Origin: Streptomyces rhizoryzae
GTDB taxonomy: Bacteria; Actinomycetota; Actinomycetes; Streptomycetales; Streptomycetaceae
Reading direction: 5' to 3'
Assembly: GCF_023155275.1 (NCBI RefSeq)
Contig: NZ_JALMUV010000037.1
Coordinates: forward strand, 1-64,000
DNA length: 64,000 bases
The notes below the pieces were generated by a model, which searched no databases, was not told the origin of the DNA, and worked only from the letters and a program-made list of their open reading frames with translations. A program made the translations under genes and the position numbers. Below, piece by piece: positions 1-8,773 of the stretch. Position 1 is the stretch's first letter, and the number at the start of each line of letters is the position of its first letter.

Positions 1-55
1 CCCCGACATCCCCCCACTCCCCACCCCCGGCCCCCGGAGCGGACAAGATGGGGAG

Positions 56-1291
56 ATGGGATTCCATGTCGACTCCGAGGCCGGGCCGCTGCGCCGGGTG
101 ATCCTGCACCGCCCCGACCTCGAACTGAAGCGGCTCACCCCCACCAACAAGGACACCCTGCTCTTCGACGACGTGCTGTGGGTGCGCCGGGCGCGGGCCG
201 AGCACGACGGGTTCGCCGACGTGCTGCGCGACCGGGGCGTCGAGGTGCACCTCTTCGGGGACCTGCTGGCCGAGAGCCTGCACCTGCCCGAGGCCCGGAC
301 GCTGGTCCTGGACCGGGTCTTCGACGAGAAGGAGTACGGGCCGCTGGCGACCGACCACCTGCGGGCGGCGTTCGACGAGCTGCCGGTGTCCGAGCTCGTC
401 GAGGCGCTGGTCGGCGGCATGACCAAGCGGGAGTTCCTGGAGCACCACCCCGAGCCCACCTCGGTCCGCTTCCACGTGATGGACCTCGACGACTTCCTGC
501 TGCGGCCGCTGCCCAACCACCTCTTCACCCGCGACACCTCCGCCTGGATCTACGACGGGGTGTCGATCAACTCGATGCGCTGGCCCGCCCGGCAGCGCGA
601 GACCGTCCACTACGAGGCGATCTACCGCTTCCACCCGCTCTTCCGCGACGAGTCCTTCCACGTCTGGTCGGAGGGCCAAGCGGACTACCCCTCCACGATC
701 GAGGGCGGCGACGTGCTGGTGCTGGGCAACGGCGCGGTGCTGATCGGGATGAGCGAGCGGACCACTCCGCAGGCGGTGGAACTCCTGGCCCGCGGGCTGT
801 TCGCGGCCGGCTCCGCGCACACCATCGTGGCGCTGGACATGCCCAAGCGGCGCGCGTTCATGCACCTGGACACCGTGATGACCATGATCGACGGGGACAC
901 CTTCACCCAGTACGCGGGCCTGGGCATGCTCCGCTCGTACACCATCGAACCGGGCGCGGGCCCCAGCGACCTGAAGGTCACCGACCACCCGCCGGAGCAC
1001 ATGCACCGCGCCATAGCGGCCTCCCTCGGCCTCACCGACATCCGCGTGCTCACCGCGACCCAGGACGTGCACTCGGCCGAGCGGGAGCAGTGGGACGACG
1101 GCTGCAACGTGCTGGCGGTGGAGCCGGGCGTGGTGGTGGCCTACGAGCGGAACGTGACCACCAACACGTTCCTGCGCAAGCGCGGCATCGAGGTGATCAC
1201 CATCCCGGGCAGCGAACTGGGCCGGGGCCGGGGCGGTCCGCGCTGCATGAGCTGCCCGGTGACCCGGGACGCGGTGCCGGGGACCGGCTGA
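56..1291 (+). CDS. arcA: Arginine deiminase
   Basis: Hydrolyses arginine to citrulline and ammonium, the first step of the arginine deiminase (ADI) pathway, in the cytosol. The 411-residue product has the guanidine-modifying-enzyme layout: FTRD at 157-160 (Asp160), EGGD at 216-219 (Glu216), HLD at 270-272 (His270) and the nucleophile Cys397 in GPRCMS near the C-terminus. Length matches the family. The start at 56 is chosen because the MGFHVDSE opening followed by LRRVILHRP is the usual N-terminus; the nearby ATG at 48 is out of frame. A GGGGAG lies directly against the ATG with no spacer, so the ribosome site is poor or differently placed. Ornithine carbamoyltransferase and a permease follow on the same strand, giving an arcA-arcB-permease set. 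Family assignment is firm; physiological direction is inferred. Confidence 0.96.
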   Translation: MGFHVDSEAGPLRRVILHRPDLELKRLTPTNKDTLLFDDVLWVRRARAEHDGFADVLRDRGVEVHLFGDLLAESLHLPEARTLVLDRVFDEKEYGPLATDHLRAAFDELPVSELVEALVGGMTKREFLEHHPEPTSVRFHVMDLDDFLLRPLPNHLFTRDTSAWIYDGVSINSMRWPARQRETVHYEAIYRFHPLFRDESFHVWSEGQADYPSTIEGGDVLVLGNGAVLIGMSERTTPQAVELLARGLFAAGSAHTIVALDMPKRRAFMHLDTVMTMIDGDTFTQYAGLGMLRSYTIEPGAGPSDLKVTDHPPEHMHRAIAASLGLTDIRVLTATQDVHSAEREQWDDGCNVLAVEPGVVVAYERNVTTNTFLRKRGIEVITIPGSELGRGRGGPRCMSCPVTRDAVPGTG

Positions 1292-1317
1292 CGGATGCCC
1301 GGCCGGCCACCTTCTCT

Positions 1318-1344
1318 GTATAGAGATGCGAGGTGTCGTATAGA
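1318..1344. promoter_or_regulatory. Direct repeat GTATAGA x2 in the arcA-argF gap
   Basis: The heptamer GTATAGA occurs at 1318-1324 and again at 1338-1344, exactly 20 bp apart, in an AT-richer patch of the 203-bp gap before ornithine carbamoyltransferase. Two sites on one DNA face suggest an activator or ArgR-like operator, or two overlapping -10 elements. The function is not shown by the sequence alone. Confidence 0.3.
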
Positions 1345-1494
1345 CTTTCATTGCGGAGGGCTTCCCTTGCGGTGTGCAGGGGTGCCCGTCCGCCTGTCCC
1401 CTGTCCGCCCTCCGCCACCGGGCCGGCGGTCCGCCGAGCCGCCCTCCGCCGACCCGTGAACCCTCCCCCGCCCCCGCACTCCAGGAGCCCACCC

Positions 1495-2499
1495 ATGGCG
1501 ATAGACCTCACCGGCCGCCACTTCCTCAAGGAGCTGGACTTCACCGCCGAGGAGTTCCGCCGACTGATCGACCTGGCCGCCGAGCTGAAGGCGGCCAAGC
1601 GTGCCGGTACCGAGGTCCGCCGCCTCACGGGCCGCACCATCGCCCTGATCTTCGAGAAGACCTCCACCCGGACCCGCTGCTCCTTCGAGGTCGCGGCCGC
1701 CGACCAGGGCGCCTCGACGACCTACCTCGACCCGTCCGGTTCGCAGATCGGGCACAAGGAGTCGGTCAAGGACACCGCCCGCGTCCTCGGCCGGATGTTC
1801 GACGCCATCGAGTACCGCGGCAGCCGCCAGTCCGACGTCGAGGAGCTGGCCGCGCACGCCGGGGTGCCCGTCTACAACGGGCTCACCGACGACTGGCACC
1901 CGACCCAGATGCTCGCCGACGCGCTGACCATGATCGAGCACGGCGGCGGCCGCCCGCTGGCCGAGACCGCCTTCGCCTACCTCGGCGACGCCCGCAACAA
2001 CATGGGCAACTCCTACCTCGTCACCGGCGCGCTGCTCGGCATGGACGTCCGGATCGCGGCGCCCCGGCAGCTGTGGCCCGAGGAGGGCGTCATCGCGCAG
2101 GCGCGCACGCTCGCCGAGCGCAGCGGCGCCCGGATCACCCTCACCGAGGAGGTCGCCGAGGGCGTCCGCGGCGCCGACTTCGTCGCCACCGACGTCTGGG
2201 TCTCCATGGGTGAGCCCAAGGAGGTCTGGGACGAGCGGATCGCGCTGCTCGCCCCGTACGCGGTCACCATGGACGTCCTGCGCGCCACCGGCAAGCCCGG
2301 CGTGAAGTTCCTGCACTGCCTGCCCGCCTACCACGACCTCGGCACCGCCGTCGGCCGGGAGATCCACGCCCGGCACGGCCTGACCTCCCTGGAGGTCACC
2401 GACGAGGTCTTCGAGTCCGCGCACTCGGTCGTCTTCGACGAGGCGGAGAACCGCATGCACACCATCAAGGCGGTGATGGTGGCGACGCTGGCCCGGTAG
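1495..2499 (+). CDS. argF: Ornithine carbamoyltransferase
   Basis: Interconverts ornithine plus carbamoyl phosphate and citrulline plus phosphate. Next to arginine deiminase it is probably the catabolic (ArcB-like) enzyme, but sequence cannot settle direction. The 334-residue protein carries the carbamoyl-phosphate loop STRTR at 57-61, HPTQ at 135-138 and HCLP at 274-277, which holds the ornithine-side cysteine. The open frame extends upstream to 1333, but the ATG at 1495 gives the canonical MAIDLTGRHFLKELDF start, and the extension is low-complexity proline/arginine. The 203-bp gap from arcA could carry its own promoter. No carbamate kinase is visible downstream, so the ATP-forming step of the ADI route must lie elsewhere (possibly left of the window) or be absent. 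Confidence 0.95.
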   Translation: MAIDLTGRHFLKELDFTAEEFRRLIDLAAELKAAKRAGTEVRRLTGRTIALIFEKTSTRTRCSFEVAAADQGASTTYLDPSGSQIGHKESVKDTARVLGRMFDAIEYRGSRQSDVEELAAHAGVPVYNGLTDDWHPTQMLADALTMIEHGGGRPLAETAFAYLGDARNNMGNSYLVTGALLGMDVRIAAPRQLWPEEGVIAQARTLAERSGARITLTEEVAEGVRGADFVATDVWVSMGEPKEVWDERIALLAPYAVTMDVLRATGKPGVKFLHCLPAYHDLGTAVGREIHARHGLTSLEVTDEVFESAHSVVFDEAENRMHTIKAVMVATLAR

Positions 2500-2689
2500 T
2501 CGGCTCCGCCCTCCCCGCGGTCCCGCCGCCCCCGGCGGCACTGCATAGCCATACGGCCCAATGAGCGATCATGCGGCCGCAGCGGTTACCATCGAGCCGC
2601 TCACGGGGTCCGGACCCACCGGTCCGGGCCCCGCTCCGCGCCCGGCCCACCCCCGCCGCGCGCCCCGCACCACCGAGAGAGAACCACCC

Positions 2690-4222
2690 ATGCCCCGCTC
2701 AGGCCCGTCCGGACTGCGGATCAAGTCCCCCGACCTGCTCCTCGCCGAATCCGGCGCGGACCTCGACGGCAACGGCCTCCGCCGCAGCATGGGCCTCTTC
2801 CAGCTCATCTGCTTCGGCATCGGCGCCATCGTCGGCACCGGCATCTTCGTCGGCCTCTCCGACACCGTCGCCCGCTCCGGCCCCGCCGTCGTCGTCTCCT
2901 TCGTCCTGGCGGCCGCCACCTGCGTCTTCACCGCCTTCTCCTTCGCCGAACTGGGCGGCGCCATCCCGGTCTCCGGCAGCTCCTACTCCTACGCCTACGC
3001 CACCCTCGGCGAACGCACCGCCTTCCTCGTCGGCTGGTGCCTGCTCCTGGAGTACGGCGTCTCGGTCTCGGCGGTGGCGGTCGGCTGGGGCCAGTACCTC
3101 AACCAGCTGCTCGGCGCCCTCACCGGCTGGCAGCTGCCCGCCGCGCTCGCCAACCCGCCCGGTGCCGGCGGCCTCGTCAACGTCCCCGCCGTCGTCGTCC
3201 TGCTGCTCGCCGCCGTCCTGCTGGTCCGCGGCATCCGGGAGAGCGCCCGGGCGACCGCCGCGATGGCGGTCCTCAAGCTCGCGGTCCTGGTGCTGTTCTG
3301 CGTGATCGGCTTCGGCGCGTTCCGCGGCGGCAACCTCGCCCCGTTCGCGCCCCAGGGCCTGGCCGGGATCACCTCCGGCGCCTCCCTCGCCTTCTTCTCG
3401 TACATCGGCTTCGACGCGATCACCACCACCGGGGAGGAGGCCCGCAACCCGCGCCGCACCATCCCCGTCGCGATCATGGTCTGCATCGGGGTGGTCACCG
3501 TCCTGTACTGCCTGGTCGCGCTCTCCGCCATCGGGGCGCTCTCGGCCGGCCGGGTCGCGGGCCGACCCGCCGCGCTGTCGCTGATCGTCGACCGGGTCAC
3601 CCACTCCTCCGCCGGCGGCGCGGTGATCGCCTTCGGCGCGGTCGTCGCCATCGCCTCCGTGGTCCTGGCCGTGATGTACGGGCAGACCCGCATCCTGATG
3701 GCGATGTCCCGGGACGGGCTGGTCCCGCGGGTCTTCGAACGGATCTCCCCGCGCACCGCCACCCCCGTCGCCAATACCTGGATCGTCGCGGTGGTCTTCG
3801 CCGTCCCGGCCGCAGTCGTCCCGCTGGACGTGGTGATGAACCTGACCACCATCGGCACGCTCGCCGTCATGGCCGTGGTCAACGTCAGCGTGCTGGTCCT
3901 GCGCCGCACCCGGCCCGCGCTGCCGCGCCGCTTCCGGGTCCCCCTCTTCCCGCTCAGCCCCCTCCTCGGCCTCGCCTTCTGCGGCTACCTCATCTACGGC
4001 ACCGGCCCGGCTACCTGGCTCCGCTTCGCCGTCTTCCTCGCCGCCGGTGCCCTGGTCTACGCCGCCTACGGGCGCCGCCGTTCGCGCCTGGCGGCCGCCG
4101 GCCGGGAAGCGGAGGACGCGGTCCCGCAGATCCCGGACGCGGTCCCGCAGGCCCCGGACGCGGTCCCGCAGGCCCCGGACGGCGTCCCCGCCCCGGCGGC
4201 CCCGGCCGCGCGGAAGGGCTGA
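2690..4222 (+). CDS. APC-superfamily amino acid permease
   Basis: Polytopic inner-membrane amino acid transporter of the APC superfamily, about twelve membrane segments by eye. The first helix carries the family signature GAIVGTGIF at residues 45-53, and an EEARNPRR segment follows a middle helix. The start at 2690 is chosen because a GAGAGA-type ribosome site precedes it and MPRSGPSGLR begins a normal cytosolic tail; the frame stays open back to 2561. The position after arcA-argF suggests arginine/ornithine traffic (ArcD-like role), though the family is the cationic amino-acid permease type rather than a typical ArcD. The C-terminus is odd: from residue 476 the pentad DAVPQ recurs in a Pro/Ala-rich tail encoded by near-identical 24-bp units. 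Confidence 0.9.
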   Translation: MPRSGPSGLRIKSPDLLLAESGADLDGNGLRRSMGLFQLICFGIGAIVGTGIFVGLSDTVARSGPAVVVSFVLAAATCVFTAFSFAELGGAIPVSGSSYSYAYATLGERTAFLVGWCLLLEYGVSVSAVAVGWGQYLNQLLGALTGWQLPAALANPPGAGGLVNVPAVVVLLLAAVLLVRGIRESARATAAMAVLKLAVLVLFCVIGFGAFRGGNLAPFAPQGLAGITSGASLAFFSYIGFDAITTTGEEARNPRRTIPVAIMVCIGVVTVLYCLVALSAIGALSAGRVAGRPAALSLIVDRVTHSSAGGAVIAFGAVVAIASVVLAVMYGQTRILMAMSRDGLVPRVFERISPRTATPVANTWIVAVVFAVPAAVVPLDVVMNLTTIGTLAVMAVVNVSVLVLRRTRPALPRRFRVPLFPLSPLLGLAFCGYLIYGTGPATWLRFAVFLAAGALVYAAYGRRRSRLAAAGREAEDAVPQIPDAVPQAPDAVPQAPDGVPAPAAPAARKG

Positions 4223-4280
4223 ACCGCCCGGCCGGGCCACCCCCCCGGACGCCCGGGACGCGCGCCGGCGTATCGCGCCC

Positions 4281-4310
4281 TCGTGACGACGGTCACGAAG
4301 CAGTGATAGC
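4281..4310. promoter_or_regulatory. Candidate PaaX-type operator, left arm
   Basis: The promoter of the enoyl-CoA hydratase operon holds the inverted repeat CGTGAC-GACG-GTCACG at 4282-4297, followed by AGTGATAGC. The 30-bp segment matches 20 of 30 positions, ungapped, with 15278-15307 in front of the ligase and acyl-CoA dehydrogenase genes. A site shared by two widely separated promoters of one pathway fits the PaaX-family regulator encoded at 12697-13575. Binding is inferred. Confidence 0.55.
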
Positions 4311-4398
4311 TTCGAGGGGCATTCGCGCGTCCCGCACCGCCACCGCATCCGCGGCCACCGCACGCACCAGCCGTCCGGCTGAAGGGGGCAGCAGACCG

Positions 4399-5226
4399 AT
4401 GAGCCCGTTCACAGGATCCGCCCGCGCCACCGGCACCTGGCAGCACCTCCGCGTCACCACGGAGGACGGCGTCGCCACCGTCACCCTGGCCCGTCCCGAC
4501 AAGCTCAACGCCCTCACCTTCGGCGCCTACGCCGACCTCCGCGACCTGCTCGCCGAACTCTCCCGGGAACGCGCGGTCCGCGCCCTGGTCCTGGGCGGCG
4601 AGGGCCGCGGCTTCTGCTCCGGCGGCGACGTCGAGGAGATCATCGGCGCCACCCTCGCCATGGACACCGGCCAACTGCTGGACTTCAACCGGATGACCGG
4701 TCAGGTCGTCCGCGCCATCCGGGAGTGCCCCTTCCCCGTCGTCGCGGCGGTGCACGGCGTGGCCGCCGGCGCCGGCGCGGTGCTCGCCCTCGCCGCCGAC
4801 TTCCGGGTCGCCGACCCCTCCGCCCGCTTCGCGTTCCTCTTCACCCGGGTCGGCCTCTCCGGCGGCGACATGGGCGCGGCCTATCTGCTGCCCCGCGTCA
4901 TCGGCCTGGGACACGCCACCCGGCTGCTGATGCTCGGCGAACCGGTCCGCGCCACCGAAGCCGAACGCCTCGGACTGATCAGCGAGTTGGCCGAGGAGGG
5001 CCGGGCCGGGGAACGGGCCGCCGCCCTCGCCCGCCGGCTCGCCGACGGCCCCGCCCTGGCCCACGCCCAGACCAAGGCCCTGCTCACCGCCGAACTCGAC
5101 ATGCCGCTGGCGGCCGCCGTCGAACTCGACGCCGCCACCCAGGCCCTGCTGATGAACGGCGCCGACTACGCCGAATTCCACGCCGCCTTCACCGAGAAGC
5201 GGGCGCCGAAGTGGCAGGGCCGGTGA
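4399..5226 (+). CDS. Enoyl-CoA hydratase/isomerase family protein (anthranilate catabolic arm)
   Basis: Crotonase-fold enzyme of 275 residues that should hydrate an enoyl-CoA intermediate or open a ring after dearomatisation. The oxyanion-hole pattern GFCSGGD is at 71-77, and the second glycine-rich oxyanion segment VAAGAGAVLALAADFRVA lies near 115-135. The ATG at 4399 follows the purine-rich GAAGGGGGC and gives a normal crotonase N-terminus (EDGVATVTLARPDKLNALT region); the frame is open much further upstream only as a shadow of the permease gene. It overlaps the next gene by 4 bp (GTGA), so translation is probably coupled. Pairing with anthraniloyl-CoA monooxygenase indicates a role in the beta-oxidation-like steps after ring reduction. 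The exact substrate is not deducible. Confidence 0.9.
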   Translation: MSPFTGSARATGTWQHLRVTTEDGVATVTLARPDKLNALTFGAYADLRDLLAELSRERAVRALVLGGEGRGFCSGGDVEEIIGATLAMDTGQLLDFNRMTGQVVRAIRECPFPVVAAVHGVAAGAGAVLALAADFRVADPSARFAFLFTRVGLSGGDMGAAYLLPRVIGLGHATRLLMLGEPVRATEAERLGLISELAEEGRAGERAAALARRLADGPALAHAQTKALLTAELDMPLAAAVELDAATQALLMNGADYAEFHAAFTEKRAPKWQGR

Positions 5227-7562
5227 GCGGCGCCGCGGGCCGCGCCCACCGGCCGCTGAAGGTCGCCGTGCTCGGCGGCGGCCCCGGCGGACTCTACGCC
5301 GCGGCGCTGCTCAAACGCCTCGACCCGGACCGCGAGATCACCGTCTGGGAGCGCAACGCCCCCGACGACACCTTCGGCTTCGGCGTCGTCCTCTCCGACG
5401 AGACGCTCGGCGGCATCGAACACGCCGACCCCGCCGTCTACCGCGCCCTGCGGGCGGAGTTCGTGCGCTGGGACGACATCGACATCGTGCACCGCGGCCG
5501 CACCCTCACCTCCGGCGGCCACGGCTTCGCCGCCCTCGGCCGCCGCCGGCTCCTGGCGGTCCTGCACGAGCGCTGCCGCGCCCTCGGCGTCCGGCTGCGC
5601 TTCCGTACCGAGGCCCCGCCGGCGGCGCTGCTGGCCCGCGACCACGACCTGGTGATCGCCGCCGACGGGGTGCACAGCACCACCCGCACCGCGCACGCCG
5701 ACATCTTCCGCCCGCGGCTGACCACCCACCGCTGCCGCTACATCTGGCTCTCCGCCGACTTCGCCCTGGACGCCTTCCGCTTCGAGATCGCCGACACCGG
5801 CCACGGCATCGCCCAGCTGCACGCCTATCCGTATGCCCGCGCCGACGCGGCCGGCCCCGGCCCCGGCGGGCCCGGCGGCGCCAGCACCGTCATCGTCGAG
5901 ATGCGCGAGGAGGTCTGGCGCGCGAACGGCCTCGACACCCTCGACGAACACGCCTCGGCCGCCTGGTGCGCGGCCCTCTTCGCCAAGACCCTCGACGGCC
6001 GCCCGCTGCGCACCAACCGCTCCAGCTGGACCGCCTTCCGCACCGTCGTCAACGCACGCTGGTCGCACGGCCGGATCGTGCTGCTCGGCGACGCCGCGCA
6101 CACCGCCCACTTCTCCATCGGCTCCGGCACCAAACTCGCCGTCGAGGACGCCCTCGCGCTCGCCGCCTGCCTCCGCGAGCAGCCCACCCTGCCCGAGGCC
6201 CTCACCGCCTACGAGGCCGAGCGCCGCCCCGTCGTCGCCTCCACCCAGCGCGCCGCCCGCGCCAGCCTCGAATGGTTCGAGGACCTGGCCACCTACACCC
6301 GGCAGCCGCCGTACCAGTTCGCCTTCAACCTCCTCACCCGCAGCCGCCGGGTCACCCACGGCAATCTGCGGCTGCGCGACCCGCACTTCACCGCCACCGT
6401 CGCGCAGGAGGCCGGCGTCCCCGCCGGGACCCCGCCGATGTTCACCCCCTTCCGGCTGCGCGGACTGACCCTGCGCAACCGCGTCGTGGTCTCCCCGATG
6501 GACATGTACGCCGCCGACGGCGACGGCACCCCCGGCGACTTCCACCTCGTCCACCTCGGCGCCCGCGCGCTGGGCGGCGCCGGCCTGGTCATGACGGAGA
6601 TGGTCTGCGTCAGCCGCACCGGCCGCATCACCCCCGCCTGCACCGGCCTGTACGCCCCGGAGCACGAACGGGCCTGGCGGCGGATCACCGACTTCGTGCA
6701 CACCCAGGCGCCCGGCACCGCCCTCGGCGTCCAGCTCGGCCACTCCGGCCGCAAGGGCTCCACCCGCCGCATGTGGGAGGGCATCGACCAGCCGCTCCCG
6801 GAGGGCAACTGGCCCGTCGTCGCCCCCTCCGCACTGCCCTACCGGCCCGGCGTCAGCCAGCTCCCGCACGCCCTGACCCCGGACGAACTGACCGCGATAC
6901 GCGAGCAGTTCGCCCGATCCGCCGCGTCCGCCGCGCGCGCCGGCTTCGACCTCCTCGAACTCCACTGCGCCCACGGCTACCTCCTCTCCGGCTTCCTCTC
7001 CCCGCTGACCAACCAACGCACCGACGCCTACGGCGGTTCCCGCGCCGCCCGCCTCCGCTTCCCCCTGGAGGTCTTCGACGCGGTCCGCGCGCAGTGGCCC
7101 GCCGACCGGCCCATGACGGTCCGGATCTCCGCCACCGACTGGGCGGACGGCGGCACCACCCCCGACGACGCGGTGGCGATCGCCGCCGCCTTCGCCGAGC
7201 ACGGCGCGGACGCCATCGACGTCTCCACCGGGCAGGTCGTCGCCGACGAGAGCCCCGACTTCGGCCGCTCCTACCAGACCCCGTTCGCCGACCGCATCCG
7301 CAACACCCTCGGCGTCCCCGTCATCGCGGTCGGCGCCATCTCCTCCTGGGACGACGTCAACTCCCTGATCCTGGCCGGCCGCACCGACCTGTGCGCCCTG
7401 GGCCGCCCGCACCTCTACGACCCGCACTGGACCCTGCACGCCGCCGCCGAACAGGGCTACACCGGCCCCGGCGCCCCCTGGCCGGCGCCCTACCGGGCCG
7501 GCAGCCGCACCCCGCCCACCGGCCGCACCGACGCGCCGAAGCCCCGCCTCACGCTGCCCTGA
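5223..7562 (+). CDS. Bifunctional anthraniloyl-CoA (salicylyl-CoA-type) monooxygenase/reductase
   Basis: A 779-residue fusion of two flavoenzymes. Residues about 12-390 form a PHBH-type FAD monooxygenase with the dinucleotide motif GGGPGG at 18-23 and the FAD-contacting GDAAH near 288. Residues about 405-765 form an Old Yellow Enzyme-type NADH:flavin oxidoreductase beginning FTPFRLRGLTLRNRVVVSPM. This architecture is that of 2-aminobenzoyl-CoA monooxygenase/reductase, which hydroxylates and then reduces the ring of anthraniloyl-CoA without a dioxygenase; the N-terminal half also resembles salicylyl-CoA 5-hydroxylase. GTG at 5223 overlaps the upstream TGA by 4 bp and leads straight into the FAD fold. 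The anthranilate-CoA ligase, acyl-CoA dehydrogenase and PaaX regulator needed for the pathway lie 5-9 kb to the right, beyond a signalling cassette. Confidence 0.92.
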   Translation: MSGAAGRAHRPLKVAVLGGGPGGLYAAALLKRLDPDREITVWERNAPDDTFGFGVVLSDETLGGIEHADPAVYRALRAEFVRWDDIDIVHRGRTLTSGGHGFAALGRRRLLAVLHERCRALGVRLRFRTEAPPAALLARDHDLVIAADGVHSTTRTAHADIFRPRLTTHRCRYIWLSADFALDAFRFEIADTGHGIAQLHAYPYARADAAGPGPGGPGGASTVIVEMREEVWRANGLDTLDEHASAAWCAALFAKTLDGRPLRTNRSSWTAFRTVVNARWSHGRIVLLGDAAHTAHFSIGSGTKLAVEDALALAACLREQPTLPEALTAYEAERRPVVASTQRAARASLEWFEDLATYTRQPPYQFAFNLLTRSRRVTHGNLRLRDPHFTATVAQEAGVPAGTPPMFTPFRLRGLTLRNRVVVSPMDMYAADGDGTPGDFHLVHLGARALGGAGLVMTEMVCVSRTGRITPACTGLYAPEHERAWRRITDFVHTQAPGTALGVQLGHSGRKGSTRRMWEGIDQPLPEGNWPVVAPSALPYRPGVSQLPHALTPDELTAIREQFARSAASAARAGFDLLELHCAHGYLLSGFLSPLTNQRTDAYGGSRAARLRFPLEVFDAVRAQWPADRPMTVRISATDWADGGTTPDDAVAIAAAFAEHGADAIDVSTGQVVADESPDFGRSYQTPFADRIRNTLGVPVIAVGAISSWDDVNSLILAGRTDLCALGRPHLYDPHWTLHAAAEQGYTGPGAPWPAPYRAGSRTPPTGRTDAPKPRLTLP

Positions 7563-7628
7563 CGGGGAGGCCGGACGCAGCGGGACGGGGCCGTGGGCGG
7601 GGACGGGGCGCCGCCTGGCGCACCGCCA

Positions 7629-8624
7629 CTACGGGGCGGGCGCACCGCCGGGCAGCGGCAGACTGGCGACCCGCGCCTCCAGCACCCGCCGGCCGTGCTG
7701 CTCGGCGCCCACCACGACCTCGCACCGGCCGTCGCCGGCCGCCGCACCGGCCCGGGCCTGCACCCAGCACGGCGCGTCCAGTTCGGCGTACCGTTCGAAG
7801 GAGCACGCCAGCGCGACCGGCAGCGACGGGCCGGGCGCCGCGGCCCGCGCGGCCTGCCGCACCGCCTCGATCATCAGCATCCCCGGCGTGTGGTCCACCG
7901 GGTGGTCGAAGAGCACCGGGTGCCCGGTGTCCACCCGCAGCTGCCAGCGGCCGGGCCGGTCCGCCGGCGCCAGCACCACGTCCCCGGCCCGCTCCCGGCC
8001 CACCAGCTGCGGCGCCACCGGCCGCGGCGGCGGCAGCCGGCGGGCGTTGGCCAGCGCCAGGTCACCGTAGGCGCCGCGCAGCCGGCGGTAGACCTCCGGA
8101 CTGTGGCAGGAGTACTCCAGCGCGGCCACCGCCAGATCGGCTCCGTCGCACCGGATCCGGAACTCCTGGTGCGCGCTGACCAGCCGCTTCCGGCGCCGCA
8201 CCACCTCCCGGTCGGTGACCTGGAGCTGGATGTCGGCGGGGGTGTCCGCGGCGCGCAGCGCGGCCGGCCGGAGGTCGTAGCGGACCTTCTGCCAGACGAT
8301 CGGGTGGTCCAGCGGGACCCCGTGCGCGACATGGCTCAGTAATATCCCCGCCTGCCGCACCGTCTCGATCAGCAGCAGCGGGTCGTGCAGCCCGTGCGCC
8401 GGCCCGTAGAAGCTGTGGGCGCGCGGCCACTGGGCGGACACCCGCCAGCCGCCCGGCCCGCCGCGCCGCCAGTTCGTCAGGAACACCTCGGACACCGCGG
8501 TCCGGTGGACGTACTCCCGGGGCACCGTCGTGGTCAGCGCCCGTGGTCGGTTTCCGTCCGCGAGGCGGCCGTCGCCGCCGCCGAACTGGTCGCGGGTGTA
8601 CGGGGTGAGGGTGGCGCTGGCCAT
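7629..8624 (-). CDS. afsA: AfsA-like gamma-butyrolactone/furan synthase
   Basis: AfsA-family protein of 331 residues with two tandem hotdog-like A-factor domains. The first holds VHRTAVSEVFLTNW, then HSFYGPAHGLHDPLLLIETV; the second holds DHPVDHTPGMLMIEAVRQA. Family members condense a beta-ketoacyl-ACP with dihydroxyacetone phosphate, the committed step to gamma-butyrolactone-type autoregulators. ATG at 8624 is chosen because AAAGGA stands about 6 bases before it; the upstream extension to 8693 would run into the promoter. A 15-bp receptor-type inverted repeat fills the spacer of its probable promoter, so repression by a neighbouring TetR receptor is likely. It is transcribed convergently with the anthraniloyl-CoA enzyme gene. 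The exact product, butyrolactone or methylenomycin-type furan, cannot be told. Confidence 0.92.
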   Translation of the reverse strand: MASATLTPYTRDQFGGGDGRLADGNRPRALTTTVPREYVHRTAVSEVFLTNWRRGGPGGWRVSAQWPRAHSFYGPAHGLHDPLLLIETVRQAGILLSHVAHGVPLDHPIVWQKVRYDLRPAALRAADTPADIQLQVTDREVVRRRKRLVSAHQEFRIRCDGADLAVAALEYSCHSPEVYRRLRGAYGDLALANARRLPPPRPVAPQLVGRERAGDVVLAPADRPGRWQLRVDTGHPVLFDHPVDHTPGMLMIEAVRQAARAAAPGPSLPVALACSFERYAELDAPCWVQARAGAAAGDGRCEVVVGAEQHGRRVLEARVASLPLPGGAPAP

Positions 8625-8703
8625 GGAGGTCCTTTCTGGGGGGCGGCTCACAGCGCCCTGACGGACGGGAGGTCCGGTCTCCGGCCCGGGCACTTCACGC
8701 TAC

Positions 8704-8718
8704 GAACCATGTGGTTTG
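8704..8718. promoter_or_regulatory. ARE-like receptor site in the afsA promoter
   Basis: GAACC-ATGTG-GTTTG forms an inverted repeat (longest form ACGAACCATGTGGTTTGT, 8702-8719). On the minus strand a possible -35 TTGAAA (8719-8724) and -10 TAGCGT (8697-8702) are 16 bp apart, so the repeat fills the spacer, the classic position for gamma-butyrolactone-receptor repression. Two close copies lie at 9484 and 11359. Confidence 0.72.
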
Positions 8719-8773
8719 TTTCAACGGTGTTGTGCGGGCCGTTCCCCCGTCAGGGCGACGGGTGGGGGGACGG

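Noticed and set aside
2561..2689. N-terminal extension of the permease from 2561
   Set aside because: The added residues are Pro/Arg-rich without family similarity, and a good ribosome site precedes the ATG at 2690.
2699..4363. Long minus-strand open frames opposite the permease and many other genes
   Set aside because: They mirror the third-position GC bias of the real plus-strand genes, have low-complexity Arg/Gly/Asp-rich products and no ribosome sites. They are shadows.
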